DNA from: Gaiellasilicea sp963829845
GTDB taxonomy: Bacteria > Actinomycetota > Thermoleophilia > Gaiellales > Gaiellaceae
Assembly: GCA_963829845.1 (NCBI GenBank)
Contig: CAWHKD010000027.1
Coordinates: 17,085 to 81,084, forward strand
Direction: 5' to 3'
DNA: 64,000 bases
Within the stretch, counting starts at the first letter, position 1. Every line of letters starts with the position of its first letter. The position numbers were made by a program, and so were the translations under genes. This document shows positions 57,934 through 64,000 of this stretch, piece by piece. The notes under the pieces are model-generated. The model did no database searches and was not told where the DNA came from. It saw only the letters and a list, made by a program, of their open reading frames with translations.

Positions 57934-57940
57934 CGCCCGA

Positions 57941-58951
57941 ATGCTCTTCGAGGGTCTCGCCGAGCTGCACACCCACCTCGGCGGCTCGGTCGCCTCCGAC
58001 ATTCTCTGGTCGCTCGCGCACGAGCAGGGGATCGCACTGCCGGTGAAGGACTACTGGGAGTTCGACGCCCTCGTCACCGTCTCCGACCCGCGCGGGGTCG
58101 AGAACCTGGACGCGCTCGACCGGATCTACCACTGGACGGAGCTGATCCAGTCGTCGCCGTTGGCCGTCGAGCAGTCCGTGCACGGCGCCATCGGCGGCGC
58201 CTACCGCAGCCAGGGGATCACGACGCTCGAGCTCCGCTTCAACCCGATGAAGCGGAACCGCGGCGGCGAGCGCGACCTCGACCACATCATCCTCGCGGCG
58301 ATCCGGGGCCTCGATCGCGCGTCGCTCGAGTACCCGCAGGTCCGCGCCGGTCTGATCCTGATGATGGATCGCACCTTCGACGCGCGCCAGAACGAGGTCG
58401 TCGTCGAGAAGGCGATCCGGTGGGCCTCCCGCGGCGTGGTCGGGATCGATATCGCCGGCCCCCGTCCCGGTGGCGGCCGCTACGACTACACCCAGATCGC
58501 CCCGATGGTCGAGACAGCGCGCGCGGCTGGGCTCGGGATCACGATTCACGTCGGCGAGGAAGGCGAGACCGGCGGGGAGGAGCTCGCAGAGGTCGTCGAG
58601 CGCCTGCGGCCGGACCGGATCGGCCACGGCATCCTCGCCGCGAAGGATCCTGAGCTGATGCGGCTCCTGCGCGAAGCGGGCACGGTGCTCGAGATCTGCC
58701 CGACGTCGAACCTGCTCACGAAGGCGCTTCCGGACGAGGCCGCGGTCCGCGAGACGTTCGCCGCCTTCAGGGAGCACGGCGTCGCGTTCACGATCGCCAC
58801 CGACGGCCCCGAGATGATGCGCACGCACCTCCGCGACGAGCTCGAGCTGCTGGAGCGGATCGAGGCGCTGACACAGGACGAGCTCGAGGCCGCGAATCGC
58901 CGCGGCCACGAGGCCAGTTTCATCGGGTGGGGTCGACGGAACATCGACTGA
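57941..58951 (+). CDS. Adenosine deaminase-like hydrolase (variant active site)
   Basis: A 336-residue metal-dependent amidohydrolase of the adenosine/adenine deaminase family. Metal ligands are His10 and His12 (ELHTHLGGS), His203 with catalytic Glu206 (TIHVGEEGE, against the usual HAGE), His229 (RIGHGI) and Asp288. The last motif is ATDGPEM rather than S-T-D-D-P, so the second Asp, which contacts the substrate ring, is Gly289. EICPTSNLL is intact. Substrate preference may therefore differ from adenosine. ATG 57941 is set by the -10 box; upstream codons in frame are not conserved-looking. Confidence 0.85.
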   Translation: MLFEGLAELHTHLGGSVASDILWSLAHEQGIALPVKDYWEFDALVTVSDPRGVENLDALDRIYHWTELIQSSPLAVEQSVHGAIGGAYRSQGITTLELRFNPMKRNRGGERDLDHIILAAIRGLDRASLEYPQVRAGLILMMDRTFDARQNEVVVEKAIRWASRGVVGIDIAGPRPGGGRYDYTQIAPMVETARAAGLGITIHVGEEGETGGEELAEVVERLRPDRIGHGILAAKDPELMRLLREAGTVLEICPTSNLLTKALPDEAAVRETFAAFREHGVAFTIATDGPEMMRTHLRDELELLERIEALTQDELEAANRRGHEASFIGWGRRNID

Positions 58952-59025
58952 GTCACTGAGCGACGTCCCGTCGAACCCACCGCTGAGGAATCTCACGCGT
59001 CCGGCGCTCGTTGCGTTGTAGGGAC
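58952..59025 (+). other. Short gap before the EamA gene
   Basis: No gene or convincing hairpin is visible. The ATG at 59026 has only a close AGGGA, and no -10 box at leaderless spacing, so the start of the next gene is less certain than for its neighbours. Confidence 0.3.
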
Positions 59026-59982
59026 ATGGCCGCCGCCGCCCGCTGGAAGCTCCTGACCGCGCTCTGGACCGTCTACCTGGTCTGGGGCTCGACCTACCTT
59101 GCGATCAAGCTGTCGGTCGAGACGCTGCCCGCGTTCCTCTCCGCCGGCACGCGCTTCCTCCTCGCCGGCGCCCTGCTCACGCTGATCCTGGCACTGCGCG
59201 GCCGTAGCCTTCGCGTCACCCGACGCGAGCTGGCGTCCTCGGCGCTGCTCGGGCTCTCGCTGCTCGCGCTCGGCGTCGGCATGGTCACGATCGCCGAGAC
59301 GAGGATCGACTCCAGTGTCGCGGCGATGATCGCGGGGTCGGTGCCGCTGCAGGTGATCCTGCTGCGCACGCTCGCACGCGATCGGGTCGCGCTCGCGACG
59401 CGGCTCTCCGTGCTCGTGGGGCTCGCGGGGCTCGCCCTCGTCGTCATCCCCGGCGGCAGCGGCGCCTCGAGCGCGATCGGTCTCGCGATGGCGCTGGCCG
59501 CGAGCATCTCCTGGTCGCTCGGCTCCTTCTTCGCGCACCGGCTGCCGCTGCCGAAGGACGGCTTCGTCGCGGCGTCCTGGGAGATGCTGAGCGCGGGCGT
59601 GTTCCTCGTCTTCCTCGGCGTCGTCACCGGCGAGCCCTGGTCGATGGACGCCGCCGGCTTCACGGTCCAGTCGATCGCGGCCTGGCTCTACCTGGCCATC
59701 TTCGGCTCGCTGATTGGCTTTACCGCATACGCGTGGCTGCTCCGGCACGCGCCCATCTCGAAGGTCGTGACCCACCAGTACGTGAACCCGGTGGTCGCGA
59801 TCGCCCTCGGCGCGCTCGTCCTCGACGAGCAGTTGACGCTCGCCGTCGCTGCCGGCGCCGCGCTGATCGTCGGCTCGGTCTTCGTCGCCGTGCGCTCGGA
59901 GAACGCCGCCGCGGCTGCCGCTACGCGCCGTTCACCTGGGACCGCTGATGTGCGAGGTACTCCAGCAGATCGGACCTTGTGA
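59026..59982 (+). CDS. EamA-type (DMT) transporter, YedA-like
   Basis: A 318-residue membrane protein with ten hydrophobic segments in two five-helix repeats. The start ALWTVYLVWGSTYLAIKLSVETLPAFLSAGTRFLLAG is the YedA/RhaT-like signature; the second repeat has SISWSLGSFFAHRLPLPKDG and AYAWLLRHAPISKVVTHQYVNPVVAIALGALVLDEQLT. Such proteins export amino acids or metabolites. The C-terminal 25 residues are hydrophilic and overlap the convergent synthase gene by 62 bases, so the annotated end may be longer than needed. TTG 59011 is an alternative start. Confidence 0.85.
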   Translation: MAAAARWKLLTALWTVYLVWGSTYLAIKLSVETLPAFLSAGTRFLLAGALLTLILALRGRSLRVTRRELASSALLGLSLLALGVGMVTIAETRIDSSVAAMIAGSVPLQVILLRTLARDRVALATRLSVLVGLAGLALVVIPGGSGASSAIGLAMALAASISWSLGSFFAHRLPLPKDGFVAASWEMLSAGVFLVFLGVVTGEPWSMDAAGFTVQSIAAWLYLAIFGSLIGFTAYAWLLRHAPISKVVTHQYVNPVVAIALGALVLDEQLTLAVAAGAALIVGSVFVAVRSENAAAAAATRRSPGTADVRGTPADRTL

Positions 59983-61324
59983 GGATCGCGGCCGGGCGCC
60001 CGGCCGCCGCGACGACGACCGCCGCGCTCGGGCCGGACAGGTCGGCGAAGACCTGATCGAGTGAGTCGCCGACGTCGACGGCGGCGAGCGGCGGCTGCAT
60101 CAGCGCTGCCACGTCCTCATTCAGGGCGTCCGGGTTCTTGAAGACGCGGTCGAGCACGCCCCGCTCCTGCAGCGAGCCGACCACATCCGCGAGCGACTCG
60201 ACCGGTTCGCTCCGTACGACGGGCAGCTGTGAGATCGAGTAGCGCTGCATCAGGTCGATCGCAGCGCCCACCTTTGCGTGCGACTCGATCGTGACGAGGT
60301 CTGGCACCTCGTGCTCCTCGGCCCGCTTGAAGCGCAGCACCTGGTCGATCGTCGGCGCGGGCGCCTTCCGCTCGAGGAAGCCGTACTGGAGCATCCAGTT
60401 GTCGTCGTAGAACTTGGAGAGGTAGGAGCGCCCGGAGTCGGGGAGGATGGTCAGGATCCTCGCGTTCCGGCCGTAGTCCTTCGCCAGCTCGAGCGCAGCC
60501 CAGATCGTTGTCCCGGCAGAGCCGCCGGCGAGGATCCCCTCCTCGCGCGCAAGCCGCCGCGCGGTCACGAACGAGTCCCGGTCGGAGACGCGCACCCAGC
60601 GGTCGACGACGTCGCGCGACATCGTCTCAGGCCACGTGTCCTTGCCGATCCCTTCCACGAGGTATGGATGAGTCTCGTCGGACGTGTAGACCGAACCCTC
60701 CGGGTCTGCGCCGACGATTTGGATCTCCGGGTTTCGCTCCTTCAGGTACCGGCCGGCGCCCGAAATCGTGCCGCCCGTGCCGACCGAGATCACGAGTGCG
60801 TCGATCTCGCCGTCGGTCTGCTCCCAGATCTCCGGCCCCGTCGTCTCGTAGTGAGCCTGGGGATTCGCCATGTTCGAGTACTGGTCGGGCTTGAAGCCGC
60901 CAGGGATCTCCTCCGCGAGCCGGTCGGAGACGCTGTAGTAGCTCTCGGGCGAGTCGTGCTCGACCGCGGTCGGCGTGATCACGACCTCCGCTCCGTAGGC
61001 CCGGAGCATCGAGATCTTCTCCTGGCTCATCTTGTCGGGCATGACGAAGATGCACCGGTAGCCGCGCGCAGCCGCCGCGATCGCGAGCCCGACACCTGTG
61101 TTGCCGGAGGTCGGCTCGACGATCGTGCCGCCGGGCCGCAGCTTCCCCTCGAGCTCGGCCGCTTCGATCATCGCCATCCCGATCCGGTCCTTGTTCGACC
61201 CTCCGGGGTTCAGATACTCGAGCTTCGCGAGCAGGGTCGGCTCGACATCGCGGGCGATCCGGTCGAGCCGGACGATCGGGGTGTGGCCGACCAGGTCGAG
61301 CAGCGTTGGGTACTCGCGGGCCAT
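59921..61324 (-). CDS. cbs: Cystathionine beta-synthase with CBS domains
   Basis: A 467-residue PLP enzyme of the cysteine synthase family. The PLP lysine is Lys45 in NPGGSNKDRIG, the phosphate loop PTSGNTGVGLA (71-81), and SVGTGGTISGAGRYLKERN and EGILAGGSAGTT complete the fold. From about residue 345 two CBS domains follow (DLVTIESHAKVGAAIDLMQRYSISQLPVV and VDVGDSLDQVFADLS). This domain order indicates cystathionine beta-synthase, making cystathionine from homocysteine and serine, with O-acetylserine sulfhydrylase activity as an alternative. ATG 61324 has TAGGCT 9 bases upstream. Confidence 0.9.
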   Translation of the reverse strand: MAREYPTLLDLVGHTPIVRLDRIARDVEPTLLAKLEYLNPGGSNKDRIGMAMIEAAELEGKLRPGGTIVEPTSGNTGVGLAIAAAARGYRCIFVMPDKMSQEKISMLRAYGAEVVITPTAVEHDSPESYYSVSDRLAEEIPGGFKPDQYSNMANPQAHYETTGPEIWEQTDGEIDALVISVGTGGTISGAGRYLKERNPEIQIVGADPEGSVYTSDETHPYLVEGIGKDTWPETMSRDVVDRWVRVSDRDSFVTARRLAREEGILAGGSAGTTIWAALELAKDYGRNARILTILPDSGRSYLSKFYDDNWMLQYGFLERKAPAPTIDQVLRFKRAEEHEVPDLVTIESHAKVGAAIDLMQRYSISQLPVVRSEPVESLADVVGSLQERGVLDRVFKNPDALNEDVAALMQPPLAAVDVGDSLDQVFADLSGPSAAVVVAAAGRPAAILTRSDLLEYLAHQRSQVNGA

Positions 61325-61455
61325 CGGCGCGTAAGCCTATGCAATCCGTACTCGTCCGCAGCCGCGATCAGCGCAGTCACCGATGGCGTCGAGTGAGGGC
61401 GAGGCGCATCCTCCGGGCATGACATCGCGGGTGACACCGAAGCAGTGCAGCCTTC
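61325..61455. other. Intergenic stretch between cbs and a small gene
   Basis: Apart from the minus-strand box TAGGCT (61334-61339), a likely -10 for the synthase gene, nothing is recognised here. Long frames on both strands lack start signals and family resemblance. Confidence 0.4.
61334..61339 (-). promoter_or_regulatory. -10-like TAGGCT for cbs
   Basis: TAGGCT on the minus strand ends 9 bases before ATG 61324, with no ribosome binding site. Confidence 0.45.
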
Positions 61456-61696
61456 GTGAGACGATCGGCGAGCAGGAGCTCTGCCCGGGTCCTCCTGTCT
61501 CTTCTGGGAGGACGGCGGCGCGGTCGCCGAGCCGGGCTGCGCGATCGAGCGGCTGGGCGTGCCGGTGAAGGAGCGGCGCGATCTCGCGCTGCACCTGCTC
61601 GAGCTCCGGGTCCGTGCCGACGAGCTCCGGACGGCCGCAGAGCGCCGGGATGCGCACCGCCGCTTCTCGGAGCTGCTGAACCTCAACCGCGAGTAG
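61456..61696 (+). pseudogene. Small unknown gene with a single-base frameshift
   Basis: From GTG 61456 the frame reads MRRSASRSSARVL. At about 61495 one surplus C shifts it; in the next frame the sequence continues CLFWEDGGAVAEPGCAIERLGVPVKERRDLALHLLELRVRAD in part, then EERR-rich helices, to TAG 61696. The downstream part has strong third-position GC bias and a start-less frame, so a one-base correction giving a 79-residue protein is the simplest reading. Two cysteines flank W-E-D-G-G, and a long charged helix follows. No family is recognised. The end overlaps the Lrp gene by 14 bases. Confidence 0.45.
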
Positions 61697-62192
61697 CGCC
61701 GAGGCCACGCCGGGGCACCGGCGAGGACTGGATGATCGACGTCGTCGTCTGGCCGTAGAGGATGAAGCGGTCGAGGATCTCCTCGAGCTGCTCGACGTCG
61801 CGGACGTGGAGCTTCATGAAGAAGCAGTCCTCGCCGGTGATCCTGTGGCACTCGACGACCTCGGGAGTCTCGCGGGCAAGCTCGGCGACCTTGTGCAGCT
61901 GTCGCGCCGAGGGGCGGATCCGCATGATCACGCCGAGCGCGTACCCGAGCGCCTTCGCATCGACGTCGGCGCGGTAGCCGGTGATGACGCCGCCGCGTTC
62001 GAGCCGGCGCAACCGCTCGGCGACCGCGGGTGCCGAGAGGTTCACCCGCCGGCCCAGCTCGGCGTGCGTGAGCCGCGCGTCCTCTTGCAGCTCGGCCAGC
62101 AGCATTGCATCCGTCCGATCGAAGGTCGATCGGTCGTTCTGCCGCTGCTTCGTCGCCATCTGCGTCCGCAATCCTTCGTCTCTAGGGGCCAT
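61683..62192 (-). CDS. Lrp/AsnC-family transcription regulator
   Basis: A 169-residue regulator: FDRTDAMLLAELQEDARLTHAELGRRVNLSAPAVAERLRRLERGGVI is the winged helix-turn-helix, and GYALGVIMRIRPSARQLHKVAELARETPEVVECHRITGEDCFFMKLHV is the effector-binding RAM domain. The C-terminal TSIIQSSPVP is typical. It is divergent, 29 bases away, from an EamA exporter that it probably controls in response to an amino acid. ATG 62159 (MATKQRQ) is an alternative start. Confidence 0.92.
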   Translation of the reverse strand: MAPRDEGLRTQMATKQRQNDRSTFDRTDAMLLAELQEDARLTHAELGRRVNLSAPAVAERLRRLERGGVITGYRADVDAKALGYALGVIMRIRPSARQLHKVAELARETPEVVECHRITGEDCFFMKLHVRDVEQLEEILDRFILYGQTTTSIIQSSPVPRRGLGATRG

Positions 62193-62221
62193 TCTCGGCT
62201 TTTCGTGGGGATCCTATCTCC

Positions 62222-63115
62222 ATGCGCTCCTCCGGGCTCCCGCCGCACGCCTACTTCGTCGGCAGCGCGGTCTTCCACTACCTCGGACCGGCGTTCGCGG
62301 TACTGCTCTTCGCACGGGTCGACGTCCTCGGCGTCGCCTGGCTCCGGATCGCCGCCGCGGCTGCCGTCTTCGCGGTCTGGCGCCGACCGTGGCGCCTCGT
62401 CGCCCGTCTCGACGAGCGAAGCCGGTGGACGTTTGTGGCCTGGGGCGCCGTCCTGGCGGTGATGAACATGTGCTTCTACCTGGCAATCGACCGGCTGCCG
62501 CTCGGCACGGTTGCGGCGATCGAATTCCTGCCCGTAGTCGCGCTCGCCGCACTCGGCGCGCGGACGGGGCGGAACGCCGCCGCGCTGGCACTCGCAATCG
62601 GCGGCGTCTACCTCCTCACCGACGTCCAACTCGAGGGCGAGCCGGTCGGTGTGGCACTCGCGCTGGCGAACGCCGTCCTCTTCGCCGCGTACATCGTCCT
62701 CGGCCACCGGGTCGCGCAGGGCGAGCGCATCGGCGGGATCGACGGCCTGGCGGCCTCGATGCTGGTCGCGCTCGTGGTCGTGACGCCGATCGGCGGCTGG
62801 GAGGCGCTGCCCGCGCTCGTCGACCCGGTTGCGCTCGCGGCGGGGATCGGTGTCGGGATCGCCTCCTCGGTGGTCCCGTACGTCTGTGACCAGCTGGCGA
62901 TGGCGCGGCTCGAGCGGTCGACCTACGCGCTGCTCGTGTCGCTCCTGCCGGCGACCGCGACAGCGATCGGCGTCGCGGTTCTCGGGCAGATGCCATCGCG
63001 CGCCGAGCTCGCGGGGATCGCGCTCGTCGCGGTCGGCGTCGCCGTCCACCGCGAGCGGTCAGTCAAGGCGCCAGAAGTCGCCCGTCAGGCCGAGCTCGTC
63101 CAGGATCGCCTGTGA
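62222..63115 (+). CDS. EamA-type exporter, RhtA-like
   Basis: A 297-residue DMT-family protein with ten hydrophobic segments: GSAVFHYLGPAFAVLLFARVDVLGVAWLRIAAAAAVFAVW, MNMCFYLAIDRLPLGTVAAIEFLPVVALAALGARTGRN, LFAAYIVLGHRVAQGERIGGIDGL and PYVCDQLAMARLERSTYALLVSLLPATATAIGV. The pattern resembles RhtA threonine/homoserine exporters. Divergence from an Lrp regulator supports amino-acid export. The hydrophilic end overlaps the convergent small gene by 57 bases. Confidence 0.85.
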   Translation: MRSSGLPPHAYFVGSAVFHYLGPAFAVLLFARVDVLGVAWLRIAAAAAVFAVWRRPWRLVARLDERSRWTFVAWGAVLAVMNMCFYLAIDRLPLGTVAAIEFLPVVALAALGARTGRNAAALALAIGGVYLLTDVQLEGEPVGVALALANAVLFAAYIVLGHRVAQGERIGGIDGLAASMLVALVVVTPIGGWEALPALVDPVALAAGIGVGIASSVVPYVCDQLAMARLERSTYALLVSLLPATATAIGVAVLGQMPSRAELAGIALVAVGVAVHRERSVKAPEVARQAELVQDRL

Positions 63116-63202
63116 CTGGGCCGCCGTCCGTGGCCGCCAGTCGGGCTCGAGCCGCGTCCACCACCAGCGGCGCGCGAGCTCGTTCAGCTGAAAGGCGCTC
63201 AT
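63059..63202 (-). CDS. 47-residue protein coupled to the MerB-like gene
   Basis: ATG 63202 overlaps the final TGA of the MerB-like gene as ATGA. The product begins SAFQLNELARRWWWTRLEPD and ends GLTGDFWRLD; it is basic and rich in tryptophan. Third-position GC bias and the coupling suggest a real gene. The 3' end lies inside the EamA frame on the other strand. No family recognised; it may assist the MerB-like enzyme or be a detached C-terminal piece. Confidence 0.5.
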   Translation of the reverse strand: MSAFQLNELARRWWWTRLEPDWRPRTAAQSQAILDELGLTGDFWRLD

Positions 63203-63726
63203 GCTCGCGCCGGATCCCACCCGTTTTCGCCGAGCCAGCGCTCGAGATGCTCCTCCGACCGGAGGAAGACCATCGTGCTTCAGGTGAAGGCGATGTCGTC
63301 CCACCAGTGCCGCGCCGGGACGACGAAGTGGACGAGCAGCTCGCCGCCGCGGACGAGCTCGCCGCCGCGCACCTCGAGCTCGAGCGGCTCGCTGCAGTCC
63401 GGGCACTCCGAGCCGACGGTGCCATCTGTGTGCAGCGCGGCCGGGATCCCGAGCGCGTCCCAGGCACAGTTGGCAAACCACGAGCGGCCGCCCGCCTCAA
63501 CCCGGTGCAGCGTCTCCGTCGCGGAGAACGGGTTCAGCATCCGGATCTCGGTCGTGCCCGGTTGGAGGACGAACGCGTGCGCCTCGTGGAGGCGTGCGTA
63601 CGCGGCCGCAACCTCGTCCTCGGCGAGTCCGAGCGCAACTGCGGTCTCGGCCGTCGACAGCGCCTTCCGCTCCGCGACGAACGCCCCGTAGACGTGGTTC
63701 CGGATCCCCAGATCGAGCTCGTCCAC
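63199..63726 (-). CDS. MerB-like organometal-lyase homologue with in-frame TGA (putative selenoprotein)
   Basis: This 175-codon frame resembles alkylmercury lyase. A winged-helix-like N-terminal part (ALSTAETAVALGLAEDEVAAAY) precedes the catalytic core with Cys87 and Asp90 in FANCAWDALGIPAAL, which match MerB Cys96 and Asp99. The frame is interrupted by TGA at 63280-63282, codon 149, between AFT and STMVFLRSEEHLERW. The distance from Cys87 (62) nearly equals that between MerB Cys96 and Cys159 (63), so the TGA is where the second catalytic cysteine belongs. Twenty-six sensible codons follow to a second TGA. A GGTC-loop hairpin 19 bases after the TGA resembles a bacterial SECIS. Selenocysteine insertion is the best reading; a TGC-to-TGA error or decay remains possible. 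GTG 63726 has CATACT 6 bases upstream. Confidence 0.72.
63251..63266 (-). promoter_or_regulatory. Candidate bacterial SECIS hairpin
   Basis: On the minus strand TCCTCC-GGTC-GGAGGA forms a perfect 6-bp stem with a four-base GGUC loop. The loop begins 19 bases after the in-frame TGA (63280-63282). Escherichia coli fdhF has a GGUC apical loop 18 bases after its selenocysteine UGA, as I recall it. Both the loop and the spacing fit SelB binding. Confidence 0.6.
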
Positions 63727-63732
63727 CAGGCG

Positions 63733-63738
63733 AGTATG
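63733..63738 (-). promoter_or_regulatory. -10-like CATACT for the MerB-like gene
   Basis: CATACT on the minus strand ends 6 bases before GTG 63726. It departs from the TANNNT pattern in its first base. Confidence 0.35.
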
Positions 63739-63770
63739 CCTCTCGAGGAGAGCGGCGAAGCAAGGATCAT

Positions 63771-63842
63771 GGGCCGCGGAGCGGGCCCCTTTAGGATCTT
63801 TGCGCGATGCCGGATCCGCTCCTGCGGATCCGGCATCCTGCG
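63771..63842 (-). repeat. Double-hairpin repeat element, copy B
   Basis: Read on the minus strand: CGCAG, hairpin 1 (GATGCCGGATCCGC-AGGA-GCGGATCCGGCATC, a perfect 14-bp stem at 63806-63837), the linker CGCGCAAAGATCCTAAAGG and hairpin 2 (GGGCCCGC-TCC-GCGGCCC, one bulge, 63771-63788). It lies between purH and the MerB-like gene, following a palindrome CTGAAAATTCAG (63843-63854) that contains the purH stop codon. Confidence 0.65.
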
Positions 63843-63850
63843 CTGAAAAT

Positions 63851-64000
63851 TCAGTGGCGGAAATGCCGGCGCCCGGTGAAGACCATCACGGCGCCGGCGC
63901 TCTCGACCGCCTCGATCACGTCGAGGTCGCGCTTCGAGCCTCCGGGCTGGATGAAGGTGTCGACGCCTGCCTCGAGCCGAGCCGCGGGCCGTCGGGGAAG
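63851..64000 (-). pseudogene. purH: Bifunctional purine enzyme PurH, C-terminal end, frameshifted
   Basis: The last 42 codons match the AICAR transformylase end of PurH: EAGVDTFIQPGGSKRDLDV, ESAGAVMVFTGRRHFRH and a TGA at 63851-63853. PurH performs the last two steps of IMP synthesis. Between 63977 and 63978 one base seems missing: the preceding codons read FPDGPRL in another frame, the usual sequence before LEAG. The gene continues beyond the window. One-base correction gives a normal C-terminus, so an assembly indel is likely for this housekeeping gene. Confidence 0.8.

Noticed and set aside
61337..61708. A 123-codon minus-strand frame between cbs and the Lrp gene
   Set aside because: No start signal and no motif; the plus-strand frame ending at 61696 has better codon bias.
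63059..63481. A single minus-strand frame (MVCQLCL...) covering the end of the MerB-like gene and the small gene
   Set aside because: Its N-terminal part is the wrong frame of the MerB-like gene; only the last 47 codons are plausible and they have their own ATG.
63199..63726. Simple pseudogene reading of the TGA in the MerB-like gene
   Set aside because: Not favoured because the TGA is at the catalytic Cys position, the rest of the frame is intact and a SECIS-like hairpin follows; it is retained as an alternative given the indels seen elsewhere.
1..64000. tRNA, rRNA, insertion sequences or phage genes
   Set aside because: No tRNA-like or rRNA sequence, transposase, integrase or terminal inverted repeats were recognised.

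Overview
The window is very GC-rich, packed with GTG starts and 1-8 bp start/stop overlaps. It carries F420 biosynthesis genes, an actinobacterial-type ferrochelatase and dense polysaccharide genes. This suggests an actinobacterium, most plausibly a Thermoleophilia-like (Gaiellales/Solirubrobacterales) lineage; that placement is inference, since no rRNA or tRNA is present. Most genes that begin a transcription unit have a TANNNT -10-like hexamer ending 6-9 nt before the start codon and no ribosome binding site, which is the signature of leaderless mRNA. I used it to choose many starts.

Layout. 1-3.4 kb: end of a repetitive DUF11 surface protein, an L,D-transpeptidase and a NarL-type two-component pair. 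3.4-50.5 kb: one large envelope/exopolysaccharide region. It holds an LCP ligase, sugar-nucleotide enzymes (UDP-xylose synthase-like, a 4,6-dehydratase-like SDR, a frameshifted GDP-fucose synthase), two chain initiators (a WcaJ-like phosphotransferase and a WecA-like transferase fused to a CapD-type N-terminal half), more than a dozen glycosyltransferases, several methyltransferases and a CmcI-like protein. It also has two Wzx/MurJ-like flippases, an O-antigen ligase/polymerase, three large GT39-like membrane proteins and an ABC exporter (Wzm/Wzt). hemE and hemH sit between wzm and wzt. 50.5-55.2 kb: a small unknown gene, a PolX/PHP protein with a degenerate polymerase site, and a cofC-cofD-npdG-cofE operon for coenzyme F420. 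55.3-62.2 kb: flavin amine oxidase, HD-GYP response regulator, VOC protein, adenosine-deaminase-like hydrolase, EamA transporter, cystathionine beta-synthase, a small frameshifted gene and an Lrp regulator. 62.2-64 kb: a second EamA exporter, a MerB-like organometal-lyase homologue with an in-frame TGA at its catalytic cysteine, and the end of purH.

How they work together. The sugar-nucleotide enzymes feed two initiating transferases. Cytoplasmic glycosyltransferases extend lipid-linked units, which are exported either by flippase plus polymerase or by the ABC exporter, and the LCP protein may attach polymer to the wall. The heme and F420 blocks are housekeeping cofactor units.

Most interesting points: (1) the MerB-like gene reads through a UGA aligned with the catalytic Cys and has a GGUC-loop hairpin 19 nt downstream, like a bacterial SECIS; (2) a dispersed double-hairpin element occurs three times with a covarying first stem; (3) leaderless promoters are pervasive, three of them re-using the upstream gene's TAG stop as the start of the -10 box. 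Four single-base frameshifts (fcl, cofE, a small gene at 61.5 kb, purH) suggest either assembly indels or real decay and should be resolved before those genes are interpreted.
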